Of a stretch of 64,000 bases of DNA, positions 54,280 to 62,168 are shown in pieces. The translations under genes were made by a program, and so were the position numbers. The stretch comes from Corynebacterium mustelae (GTDB taxonomy: Bacteria; Actinomycetota; Actinomycetes; Mycobacteriales; Mycobacteriaceae). The stretch lies in assembly GCF_001020985.1 (NCBI RefSeq), contig NZ_CP011542.1:1674001-1738000 (forward strand), read 5' to 3'. Numbering within the stretch: position 1 is the first letter of the stretch; every line of letters starts with the position of its first letter. The notes under the pieces were generated by a model, which was given only the letters and a program-made list of their open reading frames with translations, was not told where the DNA came from and searched no databases.

Positions 54280-54302
54280 TTTGGCATGTGATTTACGCCA
54301 AA
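54280..54302. promoter_or_regulatory. TTTGGC-N11-GCCAAA inverted repeat
   Basis: A perfect 6-base inverted repeat with an 11-base spacer, containing TGTGATTTAC inside. It lies about 200 bases before the dcu start and may bind a dimeric regulator, perhaps one of the Crp/Fnr type judging by the TGTGA half-site. Confidence 0.35.
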
Positions 54303-54464
54303 TTAGACCACAATCTATATACGACGCCGTCCGGAAAATTTTCTCCTATTTATCACCGATAAACCTGTTTTAAATAAATATTTTTAGGTACACGGGTTTA
54401 TTTCACATCGCCGAATAAAACGGCTTTTAAAACCTTTAAATAAATACCGACGAAACTCCCGGGT

Positions 54465-54475
54465 CGTCGAAAAGC
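54465..54475 (+). repeat. Recurrent word CGTCGAAAAGC, copy 13
   Basis: Exact copy in the intergenic region downstream of hisG. Confidence 0.8.
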
Positions 54476-54534
54476 GAGGGTGCTTTACGCCACCAAATCC
54501 ACCCCGTGGACTACAAGTTACAACGCACTGATGC

Positions 54535-55380
54535 CTAGATCCGGGCAATCCTTATCTCAGAAGCGAGAATAGCTTGCGCACCGATATCCGCCAGTTGATC
54601 CATGATCGAATTGGCGCGCTTTTTCGGCACCATCGCGCGTACCGCGACCCACTTGTCATTAGCTAGCGGAGAAACTGTTGGTCCCGAAATCCCAGGAGTA
54701 ATTGTGGTTGCCTGATCGAGAAGTCGACGCTCAACGTTATAGTCAAGCATGAGGAAATTTTGCGCATGCAAAATTCCTTCTATCCGTCGCAACAACACCT
54801 GCATATCCGGCGAGATCACCGCATCGCGCCGGACGACCACAACTGCTTCGGAATCAACTAGCGGTTCCCCAAAAGGCGCTAATCCTTGTTTACGCAACGT
54901 GCGACCAGTAGAAACGACGTCGGCGATCACATCAGCCACCCCGAGTTTGATGGAAATTTCAACCGCTCCATCAAGACGAATCACCTCAGCGCTAATCCCC
55001 CGCCGAGCTAAGTCACTGCGAACGAGATTAGGATACGAGGTAGCAATGCGCTTGCCTTCAAGCTTATCGACGCTCCAGTCTTCTGTCGCCGGTGCCGCAT
55101 ACCTAAAAGTGGATGATCCAAATCCAAGCGTAAGAACTTCTTGTACTTCGGCTAACGAATCAGCCGCGAGATCCCGACCAGTGATGCCAAGATCCAACTG
55201 TCCGTTGGCAACATATATCGCTATGTCTTTGGGGCGGAGGAAAAAGAACTCAACATTATTGGTCTTATCCTCCACTGTCAGCGCTTTGGAATCACCTCGG
55301 GTGGAATAACCAGCCTCTTTGAGGATCTCAACGGCAGCTTCGGACAGGGACCCTTTATTTGGTACGGCGACCTTGAGCAT
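54535..55380 (-). CDS. hisG: ATP phosphoribosyltransferase, long form
   Basis: The 281-residue enzyme joins ATP and PRPP in the first step of histidine synthesis. The N-terminal catalytic domains read [28 protein letters not shown] lies near 60 and [13 protein letters not shown] near 155 (PRPP loop). Residues 205-281 form the ACT-like domain that gives histidine feedback in the long HisG. ATG 55380 follows AAGGAAG. hisE lies 19 bases upstream. Confidence 0.95.
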   Translation of the reverse strand: MLKVAVPNKGSLSEAAVEILKEAGYSTRGDSKALTVEDKTNNVEFFFLRPKDIAIYVANGQLDLGITGRDLAADSLAEVQEVLTLGFGSSTFRYAAPATEDWSVDKLEGKRIATSYPNLVRSDLARRGISAEVIRLDGAVEISIKLGVADVIADVVSTGRTLRKQGLAPFGEPLVDSEAVVVVRRDAVISPDMQVLLRRIEGILHAQNFLMLDYNVERRLLDQATTITPGISGPTVSPLANDKWVAVRAMVPKKRANSIMDQLADIGAQAILASEIRIARI

Positions 55381-55399
55381 GGAACTTCCTTGACTAGGA

Positions 55400-55663
55400 C
55401 TAGAGATACTTATAAACATCTTCTGGGCTAATGCCACGTGCAATCATGACCGTCTGGGTCCAATACAACAATTGAGAGATTTCTTCGGCTAACTGTTCAT
55501 CCGTTTGATACTCAGCAGCGATCCACACCTCGCCAGCCTCTTCGATTACTTTCTTCCCTAAGTGGTGCACACCCTTGTCAATGGCAGCAACCGTACCCGA
55601 ACCTTCTGGCCGCTTGGCTACTCGTTGGTGAAGTTCGGAATAGAGGGTATCAAAGTTCTTCAT
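55400..55663 (-). CDS. hisE: Phosphoribosyl-ATP pyrophosphatase
   Basis: The 87-residue MazG-like enzyme hydrolyses phosphoribosyl-ATP to phosphoribosyl-AMP. The metal-binding set [17 protein letters not shown] near 31-47 and EEISQLLYW near 60 are characteristic. It overlaps the upstream HAD gene by four bases (ATGA) and precedes hisG. Confidence 0.95.
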   Translation of the reverse strand: MKNFDTLYSELHQRVAKRPEGSGTVAAIDKGVHHLGKKVIEEAGEVWIAAEYQTDEQLAEEISQLLYWTQTVMIARGISPEDVYKYL

Positions 55664-56331
55664 TTTGGTAATTCTTCCATAGCTTCAAACCAGTGGCGCA
55701 GTTTGACAGCCGTCACCCCCACAAACGTGGGCGGCGTCATAATCTGAGTGCCAGGCGGCCTGGTCTCAGCAGACCCAGGTGCCGCAACAACCTTACAGCC
55801 CGCTCGATAAGCGGCGGTCATTCCCGTCGTGGAATCTTCAAACACCAAACAACGGGAAGTAGGTACCTTAAGTACCGCCGCCGCAGTTCGGTAGATCAGC
55901 GGATCCGGCTTACCATCAGACACATCGTCTCCGCATACCACCGCAGAAAAGAAACCCGCACCAATCGCTGATATCGCTGGTTCTGCAAGTTCTCGTGGCG
56001 TGTTCGTCACCACTGCCATAGGAATCCCAGCCTCAGATACATCCGCCAACAACTGATGGATACCAGGATTAACCCGGGCCTGAACTAGAAGCTCCGCCAT
56101 CCGATCGAACATCGTGCGTTGCAAACGACCGTAATCAGCTTCAGTCAGGGTCACCCCAGCATGCTCGGCACAAATATCAGCTGTGTTACGGAAAGTACCG
56201 CCCACCGTCAACGCACGCAGCTTAGGACTAAGCCTCCGCCCGAGCGATTCGCTCATTTCATACGTTGCGATTTCCCACAACGGTTCTGAATCGATCAGCG
56301 TTCCATCCATGTCCCATAAAACCGCATCCAT
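55660..56331 (-). CDS. HAD-superfamily phosphatase
   Basis: The 223-residue beta-phosphoglucomutase-like protein has motif [11 protein letters not shown] at 5-14, motif [10 protein letters not shown] near 105, and motif [21 protein letters not shown] near 165. It is probably a small-molecule phosphatase; the substrate is unknown. Its overlap with hisE suggests co-expression with histidine genes, as in other corynebacteria. Confidence 0.88.
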   Translation of the reverse strand: MDAVLWDMDGTLIDSEPLWEIATYEMSESLGRRLSPKLRALTVGGTFRNTADICAEHAGVTLTEADYGRLQRTMFDRMAELLVQARVNPGIHQLLADVSEAGIPMAVVTNTPRELAEPAISAIGAGFFSAVVCGDDVSDGKPDPLIYRTAAAVLKVPTSRCLVFEDSTTGMTAAYRAGCKVVAAPGSAETRPPGTQIMTPPTFVGVTAVKLRHWFEAMEELPK

Positions 56332-56388
56332 AGAACCTAATCATTCAGTGGAAACCATCGCCGGGCAAATTAATGAAAAGCTTATCGA

Positions 56389-56568
56389 TTAAGAGAAGAA
56401 ATGGCTTAACGCCCCGAGCCCCTCAAACGCTCCGGCTTGTTGTCCGCCACCAATGATAACTGCGGCCACAGCAATCGACACGATACGTTTAATCACGCTA
56501 CTGATTACCTTAATGATGACCACCACTGCGATGATTCCCACAACCAATGGCACGAGGTTTTCTGCCAT
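56389..56568 (-). CDS. Small hydrophobic membrane protein
   Basis: A 59-residue protein from ATG 56568 (70 from ATG 56601) with one long membrane segment (LVPLVVGIIAVVVIIKVI), a second hydrophobic stretch after a KRIV turn, and a Gly-rich end. Neither start has a convincing ribosome site; AAAGGAA lies too close to 56601. Function unknown. It may be a real small gene, given its consistent hydrophobic pattern. Confidence 0.5.
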   Translation of the reverse strand: MAENLVPLVVGIIAVVVIIKVISSVIKRIVSIAVAAVIIGGGQQAGAFEGLGALSHFFS

Positions 56569-56675
56569 AAAAAGCTGTTCTAAGCCCACGATTCTTCGCA
56601 TTTCCTTTCAAAAATCCCACTGAAGTTCTCTTCGAAACTATCACAGGGATCTTATACTTTGGCTAAACCACTGAT

Positions 56676-56736
56676 GGGACTTTAGCTCAGTTGGCAGAGC
56701 CACTCCACCAAAGGGGTCTAATTCCCTTAAGTCCCG
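56676..56736 (+). pseudogene. Decayed tRNA lacking the anticodon arm
   Basis: GGGACTT (56676-56682) pairs perfectly with AAGTCCC (56729-56735) as an acceptor stem. A canonical D arm follows (GCTC-AGTTGGCA-GAGC), and AAGGG/CCCTT (56711-56727 region) around GTCTAATT resembles a T arm. Only about ten bases stand where the anticodon arm and variable loop should be, so the length is 60 rather than 73-76. No CCA is encoded. A TATACT at 56653-56658 could still promote transcription. An alternative fold gives an anticodon-like arm but then no T arm. Confidence 0.65.
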
Positions 56737-56999
56737 ATATTTTTGAACCACAAATCTTGGTGCCACCTCGTGAGAGTTTCCTGCGAACAGTACGCTAAGC
56801 AGCTCCCACAATTCTCCCAGCTCGGTCAACGAACAATGCACACATGAAACTATTACTACATCTGTTGACTGTGAGGAACTTGTTGGTTCACAATAAATTC
56901 CTGACTTTCAACTTCTAAATTGTAGACGTAACAGGAACAGTAACGCCCCCGCTAACCGTGAATAATAGCCAGCTGGGGGCGTCGTAAAGCTAATGCCGT
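56737..56999. other. Non-coding stretch between tRNA relic and metH end
   Basis: About 260 bases without a supported gene. A 66-codon minus frame (56641-56841) crosses the tRNA relic and has no ribosome site. The only structure seen is the hairpin at 56943-56982 next to the metH stop. Confidence 0.5.
56943..56982 (-). terminator. Hairpin after metH
   Basis: ACGCCCCC (56943-56950) and GGGGGCGT (56975-56982) form a perfect 8-base GC-rich stem with a 24-base loop, 18 bases beyond the metH stop. The minus strand continues with a mixed T-rich run (TACTGTTCCTG), so termination is probable but not textbook. Confidence 0.6.
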
Positions 57000-59900
57000 T
57001 TAGACATTAAAGTATTTAGCCTCTGGATGATACAGCACGAAAGCATCCGTGGATTGTTCCGGATGTAACTGCAATTCTTCAGAAAGCGTGACACCAATCC
57101 GCTCGGGGTTGAGCAACCGCATCATCCCAATCCGCGACTCCAAATCGGGGCACGAGCCGTAACCAAAAGAATAACGCGCACCCAAATAATCTAAATCAAA
57201 AAACCTCACCGTATCCGCAGCATCAGCATCACCCGCATGGGTACCATCCGACAACGCCAATTCCGAACGCACCCGGGCATGCCAATACTCCGCCAACGCC
57301 TCGGTGAGCTGCACACCAATGCCATGGACTTCCAGATAATCCCGATAATCGTTGGCGGCAAAAAGCTCATTGGCGAAATCCGCAATCGGCTGCCCCATCG
57401 TCACCAATTGAAACGGCATGACATCAACCTGTCCAGTGGCTTCGGCCAACTCGCGGCTTCGGATAAAATCCGAAATACACAAGAACCGGCCACGCTGCTG
57501 CCGTGGAAACCTAAAAGTCTCAACCACATCTGCATCAGGGGTAGGCTGCGCCAAGATCTCTACAACATCGCCATTACTGACTGCCGGGAAATAACCATAG
57601 ACCACAGCTGAATGGTCCAGGATACCTGCGGACTTCAGCCGGTCTAACCACGCCCGCAACCGTGGCCGACCCTCCTGCTCCACCAAAGCCTCATAGTCAG
57701 GCCCATTACCGCGACTGGACTTAAGCCCCCACTGCCCCATGAACAACGCTCGCTCATCAAGCATCGGCAAATACTCCGCCACCGATAGCCCCTTAACAAT
57801 CCGCGTGCCCCAAAACGGCGGTGTAGCTACCGGAACATCCACTGCAACATCGGAGCGCTCTGGAACAACCACCGGCTCCGCCTGAGCTTTACGCTCCGCC
57901 GCGATACGCAACGACCGTTCCCGACGAGCCTTGCGCTCCGCCTTCTTCTCCTTAGCCGCAATAGCCTCAGGGCTTTCAGGATCCGGCCCCTCACCGCGCT
58001 TCGCCGCCATGATCTCATCCATCAACCGCAATCCCTCAAACGCATCCCGCGCATAATGGACATCACCGTTATAAATGTCATCCAAATCATGCTCCACATA
58101 GGTACGTGTCAATGCAGCCCCACCAAGAATTACCGGAATATCGTGTGCCTGTTGGGAATTCATCTCTTCGAGGTTTTCTTTCATCACCACCGTGGACTTC
58201 ACCAACAACCCGGACATTCCAATCACATCCGCACCGTGCTCCCGGGCCGCAGACATAATCGTCGCAATCGGCTGTTTAATCCCGATATTGACCACGTTAT
58301 AGCCGTTATTGCTCAAAATAATATCAACCAAGTTCTTGCCGATATCATGAACATCGCCTTTAACCGTGGCAATAACCATTGTTCCCTTGGAACCGGAATC
58401 ATCCGAAGCCTCCATGAAGCTCTCCAGATACGCAACCGCATGCTTCATGGTTTCCGCAGACTGCAACACAAACGGCAACTGCATCTGCCCCGACCCAAAC
58501 AGTTCACCAACTGTCTTCATTCCGCCCAATAGGTCCTGATTAATGATCTCAATAGGCGATTTTTCGGTCATTGCGGCGTCCAAATCCTGCTCAATACCCT
58601 GCTTCTCGCCATCAATGATCCGCTGGGCTAACCGCTCAAAAAGCGGCAACGCCGCCAAGGCCTCAGCCCGGGCATCCTTCGCATCTGCCGCCGAAACCCC
58701 TTCAAACAACTCCATGAAAACCTGGAGCGGATCGTACCCATCCCGACGCCGATCATAAACCATATCCAAGGCGACTTCGCGCTGCCTATCGTCAATCCGA
58801 TTCATCGGCAGAATCTTGGAACTATGCGCGATCGCCGAATCAAGGCCAGCCGCGATGCACTCATGCAAAAACACCGAATTAAGTACCTGCCGTGCAGCCG
58901 GATTCAATCCAAAGGAGATATTAGACAACCCAAGCGTCGTGTGAATCTCAGGATGCCTGGTTTTTAGTTCCCTAATAGCGTTGATGGTTTCGATGCCGTC
59001 GCGCCGGGTTTCTTCTTGGCCGGTAGAAATAGGGAAGGTCAAAGTATCGACAATGATGTCCTTTTCCGCCAGCCCCCACGTTCCCGTGATGTCCGCGATT
59101 AGCCGTTCGGCAATCTCCACCTTCTTTTCGGCGGTACGCGCTTGGCCTTCTTCGTCAATGGTAAGCGCCACCACGGCAGCTCCATGCTGTTTGACCAGCG
59201 CCATGATTCGCTGGTACCGCGAATCGGGGCCATCGCCGTCCTCAAAATTAACGGAGTTGACCGCACACCGGCCCCCCAAATGTTCCAAACCAACCCGAAT
59301 GACCTCAGGTTCCGTAGAGTCGATCATTATCGGAAGCGTGGAACTGGTGGCCAGCAAGGATGCCAACTGGGCCATGTCTTCCCTACCGTCTCGACCGACG
59401 TAATCGACACATAAATCGAGCATGTGTGCACCATCACGGGTTTGTTGTTTTGCGATATCAATGCAGGTTTCCCAGTCACCTGCCAGCATCGCTTCGCGAA
59501 ACGCTTTAGACCCATTGGCATTAGTGCGTTCACCGATCATGGTTATCCCGGTGTCTTGGGTCAGATTTACGGTGGTGTACAACGACGAAACTGCATCAGA
59601 TGGGGATACAACCCGTTGGGCTGGCACCGCGCCCAACTCATCTTTAGTGCCAATCACTGCATCACGTACGGCTGTGATGTGTTCGGGTGTGGTACCGCAA
59701 CAACCGCCAACCATTGCCAAGTCGTAGTCCTCAACGAAGGTTTTCAAAGCGGTGGCTAAACCGGCAGGTTCCAATGGGTAAACTGCGCCGTCTTTGCCAA
59801 GTACTGGTAGGCCGGCATTGGGCATAACAGATACGGGTATCTCCGAATTCTTTGACAGATATCGTAAGTGTTCGCTCATTTCATCCGGGCCGGTGGCGCA

Positions 59901-60605
59901 ATTCAATCCAATCATGTCGATCCCGAGCGGTTCTAGAGCGGTTAAAGCTGCCGAAATTTCCGATCCCAGCAGCATCGTTCCGGTTTGTTCCACCGTGACG
60001 TGACATACGATGGGAATCCGATAACCGAACTCAGCAAATGCTTCGTAGCAGCCGTGAATGGTGGCTTTTACTTGGAGTAGATCTTGTGCGGTTTCTACCA
60101 AAATGCCATCTGCGTCTGCTGTTAGCATTCCGCGTGCAGCCAGCCGGTAATACTCCTTGAGATCCTTAAATGAGGCGTGACCAAGTGACGGCAGCTTGGT
60201 TCCAGGCCCCAGCGAACCCAGCACGAATCGAGGCATACCCTCACGGCCAGGGCCTAATTCTTCTGCTACAGATTTAGCGATCGCCACGCCTTTATGCGCT
60301 AGTTCCTCGCATCTATCTGCGATGCCGTAGTCCGCTAAGTTGGGCAGATTACAACCAAAGGTGTTTGTCTCCACCAAATCTGCGCCTGCGAGGAAATATG
60401 AACGGTGAATACTTGCAACCACATCTGGCCGGGTTTCATTGAGAATCTCATTGCAGCCCTCAAGCCCGAGGAAATCAGTTTCGACGTCAAGGTCGAATCC
60501 TTGCAGCTGAGTGCCCATGGCGCCGTCCCCAATAAGGACAGTTGACTGTAGGGCGTCAAGGAAAGCGGTGGATTTTAATGGAAGGGTGTCACACTGCGTA
60601 GTCAT
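57000..60605 (-). CDS. metH: Cobalamin-dependent methionine synthase
   Basis: The 1201-residue enzyme transfers the methyl of 5-methyl-THF to homocysteine through cobalamin. Domains in order: homocysteine/zinc domain (Cys in NTFGCNL near 84, GGCCGTTP near 300), pterin domain (ERTNANGSKAF near 358), cap and B12 domain with the cobalt-ligand motif DVHDIGKNL near 750, and activation domain (YFPAVSNGD near 1005, SFGYGSCPDL near 1145). All four modules are present. It depends on cobalamin, whose synthesis genes are 30 kb away. A McbR-like box lies just before the start. Confidence 0.97.
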   Translation of the reverse strand: MTTQCDTLPLKSTAFLDALQSTVLIGDGAMGTQLQGFDLDVETDFLGLEGCNEILNETRPDVVASIHRSYFLAGADLVETNTFGCNLPNLADYGIADRCEELAHKGVAIAKSVAEELGPGREGMPRFVLGSLGPGTKLPSLGHASFKDLKEYYRLAARGMLTADADGILVETAQDLLQVKATIHGCYEAFAEFGYRIPIVCHVTVEQTGTMLLGSEISAALTALEPLGIDMIGLNCATGPDEMSEHLRYLSKNSEIPVSVMPNAGLPVLGKDGAVYPLEPAGLATALKTFVEDYDLAMVGGCCGTTPEHITAVRDAVIGTKDELGAVPAQRVVSPSDAVSSLYTTVNLTQDTGITMIGERTNANGSKAFREAMLAGDWETCIDIAKQQTRDGAHMLDLCVDYVGRDGREDMAQLASLLATSSTLPIMIDSTEPEVIRVGLEHLGGRCAVNSVNFEDGDGPDSRYQRIMALVKQHGAAVVALTIDEEGQARTAEKKVEIAERLIADITGTWGLAEKDIIVDTLTFPISTGQEETRRDGIETINAIRELKTRHPEIHTTLGLSNISFGLNPAARQVLNSVFLHECIAAGLDSAIAHSSKILPMNRIDDRQREVALDMVYDRRRDGYDPLQVFMELFEGVSAADAKDARAEALAALPLFERLAQRIIDGEKQGIEQDLDAAMTEKSPIEIINQDLLGGMKTVGELFGSGQMQLPFVLQSAETMKHAVAYLESFMEASDDSGSKGTMVIATVKGDVHDIGKNLVDIILSNNGYNVVNIGIKQPIATIMSAAREHGADVIGMSGLLVKSTVVMKENLEEMNSQQAHDIPVILGGAALTRTYVEHDLDDIYNGDVHYARDAFEGLRLMDEIMAAKRGEGPDPESPEAIAAKEKKAERKARRERSLRIAAERKAQAEPVVVPERSDVAVDVPVATPPFWGTRIVKGLSVAEYLPMLDERALFMGQWGLKSSRGNGPDYEALVEQEGRPRLRAWLDRLKSAGILDHSAVVYGYFPAVSNGDVVEILAQPTPDADVVETFRFPRQQRGRFLCISDFIRSRELAEATGQVDVMPFQLVTMGQPIADFANELFAANDYRDYLEVHGIGVQLTEALAEYWHARVRSELALSDGTHAGDADAADTVRFFDLDYLGARYSFGYGSCPDLESRIGMMRLLNPERIGVTLSEELQLHPEQSTDAFVLYHPEAKYFNV

Positions 60606-60609
60606 CGGG

Positions 60610-60625
60610 TAGACAGCTTAGTCCG
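60610..60625 (-). promoter_or_regulatory. McbR-like operator next to the metH start
   Basis: TAGAC-AGCTTA-GTCCG (60610-60625) matches eight of ten positions of the McbR operator TAGAC-N6-GTCTA known from C. glutamicum sulfur and methionine genes. It ends five bases before the metH start codon, where a bound repressor could block transcription or translation. Confidence 0.45.
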
Positions 60626-60677
60626 GAAACTGGAGTTTTAAGCAATTAAGCTTCGGTTACTGCCAGGTGTTAGCCCT

Positions 60678-60688
60678 GCTTTTCGACG
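60678..60688 (-). repeat. Recurrent word CGTCGAAAAGC, copy 14
   Basis: Exact copy in the metH/cutinase intergenic region. Confidence 0.8.
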
Positions 60689-60754
60689 CTTAAAGGCGCC
60701 GAAATCAAAGGTCAAACACCACTCGCCTTGCACTGTTCGGATATGGAATAATAT

Positions 60755-61696
60755 TCACCTTTGAGAGGTAATCAATTTCGCAAGCTCATCCGCAGCTAAA
60801 TCCTCTTCCGGTGTTTTGGTTTCTTCTTGGAAGTAGCTGTTGTGGATACCGCCGCGGCTGCGTGCAGAGGCCGACAATGAATGGACGGTGGTATCGCAAG
60901 CGAAATCACCACGCTGGCAGACGTTTATTCGTGGAACATCGGCGTAATCAACGTCTTTGGCAAAACTTAATTCGCCTCGGATGCGCTCGCCGACGACTCC
61001 TAATAGTCCGGTGCCGGATTCTGGGCCACCAATCACCAAGCCGTGGTGGTGATTCTTTTCTAATAGCGGATTTCCGATATACACCACGCCTGCTAGTCGA
61101 CCTGTTGCGGCGAAGAACTTTTCTAAATTTGATAACAGCAATGCGCCTTGGCTAAAACCAACCAAGATATATGACGGGCGGCAATTGGTGTGCTGTTCGT
61201 AGTCGGAAATATAGCGCGGAACAGCCGTTTTTGCGTGTTTCATGCCTTCGACCAGGCCGGTGACCGCAGTGTGGATAATGCGGTCTGGTGACTGCTTGCT
61301 CACAATGCCGATCAGGCGCTTTGCAGCTTCGGCAAAACTAACCTCTTCCCCTTTTTCTGCAATCGCAGGTAAATAGAGTTCCGCTGGGTAAATATCATCG
61401 TTGAGGTCAATCACGTCTACGTTTTTCAATAACGACACCATGGGGTGTGCCTGGGAATACCGCGATTCGGCATGTTGCAGCAATCCTCGAATATTTGGTC
61501 CTTCAAAACCGGTGGAAGAAAACTCTTGGGGCGCAGCTTCGGAATAGGTTGTCGGCTGGATTTCTTCGTTTTGTTCGCTCCCCCGAGCAGCAACAATTGC
61601 CACCTTTGGACACGCCGGAGTGGCTTCGTGAGCGTGAACCACCGGGACTGGAAGTAACGTCAATAACACCGCTGCAGCGGTAGTCTTTCCGAACAT
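60755..61696 (-). CDS. Secreted cutinase-family serine esterase
   Basis: The 313-residue protein begins with a signal peptide (FGKTTAAAVLLTLLPVPVVHA, cleavage after HA) and continues as a cutinase-like alpha/beta hydrolase: VAIVAARGSEQ near 32, nucleophile elbow VGFSQGALL near 180, Asp in CQRGDFACDT near 262 and His in GGIHNSYF near 283. Such corynebacterial enzymes may act on mycolate esters or lipids of the envelope. The start is ATG 61696 or GTG 61702, both close behind AAGGTG. Confidence 0.88.
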   Translation of the reverse strand: MFGKTTAAAVLLTLLPVPVVHAHEATPACPKVAIVAARGSEQNEEIQPTTYSEAAPQEFSSTGFEGPNIRGLLQHAESRYSQAHPMVSLLKNVDVIDLNDDIYPAELYLPAIAEKGEEVSFAEAAKRLIGIVSKQSPDRIIHTAVTGLVEGMKHAKTAVPRYISDYEQHTNCRPSYILVGFSQGALLLSNLEKFFAATGRLAGVVYIGNPLLEKNHHHGLVIGGPESGTGLLGVVGERIRGELSFAKDVDYADVPRINVCQRGDFACDTTVHSLSASARSRGGIHNSYFQEETKTPEEDLAADELAKLITSQR

Positions 61697-61721
61697 ACCC
61701 ACCTTAACACCTCGCTAAAAA

Positions 61722-61743
61722 TAACTTAACGAAGTATAAGTTA
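61722..61743. promoter_or_regulatory. TAACTTA-N8-TAAGTTA inverted repeat
   Basis: A perfect 7-base inverted repeat with an 8-base spacer directly after the stop of the upstream gene (61744) and 25 bases before the cutinase start. It may be an operator for the cutinase gene or a weak hairpin. Confidence 0.35.
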
Positions 61744-62166
61744 CTACAAAATGTTTACCGGGTCGTTGTCGTCGTCGAAAAGGTGCGGTATGGATTCCAA
61801 CATTGCCGGAATTACACCGTAATGTCGCCAAATGCATCGCAGAATATCGTTGATTTCCGCGTCTTCTTCGGGTTCTATGACTGCGTATGCATGGGTGGCA
61901 TTGAAAGCCGAAATTCGATGATATAGCTCCCGGATTGATGTCAAGACAGTCTGGGCACCGGCCTCGTCGGTATTTAATGAACTAGCGATCGTCGGAACTT
62001 CCGAAAGGTAGTTGCGGAAGATCTCGTCGAGCTCGTTTAATACGTCTGGATTATACGGTTGGTCCCAGAACTCACGATCCTCATCGCGCAGGTAATCGCC
62101 ACTGGCAAACGTTCGCAACGTGGCTATGAAATCATCCACCATTGCGGTGAAGTTCTCCGGAATCAT
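61744..62166 (-). CDS. Hypothetical protein following mshC
   Basis: A 140-residue acidic all-helical protein (pattern of Leu/Ile repeats; WRHYGVIPAMLESIPHLFDDD at the end) with no signal peptide or membrane part. It begins two bases after the mshC stop and is therefore co-expressed with mycothiol synthesis. I do not recognise a domain. The tight spacing and good reading frame make it a real gene. Confidence 0.7.
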   Translation of the reverse strand: MIPENFTAMVDDFIATLRTFASGDYLRDEDREFWDQPYNPDVLNELDEIFRNYLSEVPTIASSLNTDEAGAQTVLTSIRELYHRISAFNATHAYAVIEPEEDAEINDILRCIWRHYGVIPAMLESIPHLFDDDNDPVNIL

Positions 62167-62168
62167 GG

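Larger units (their letters stand above)
54077..54534. other. AT-rich regulatory region upstream of the dcu gene
   Basis: This 458-base A/T-rich stretch lies between hisG (stop at 54535) and the dicarboxylate transporter. It holds an inverted repeat TTTGGC/GCCAAA (54280-54285 and 54297-54302, spacer 11), possible minus-strand promoter pieces (TTGGTA then TAATTT), and one copy of CGTCGAAAAGC at 54465. No coding frame is supported. It likely carries control of the transporter operon. Confidence 0.5.

Noticed and set aside
56641..56841. 66-codon minus-strand frame across the tRNA relic
   Set aside because: It reads antisense through tRNA stems, has no ribosome site and no recognisable sequence.
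4064..60688. The recurrent 11-mer as a Chi or FtsK-orienting sequence
   Set aside because: Copies are evenly split between strands in this window, whereas such signals are strongly strand-biased.
61722..61743. loxP-like recombination site
   Set aside because: The resemblance is limited to the ATAACTT and GAAGTAT pieces; the arms and spacer do not fit and no recombinase gene is nearby.
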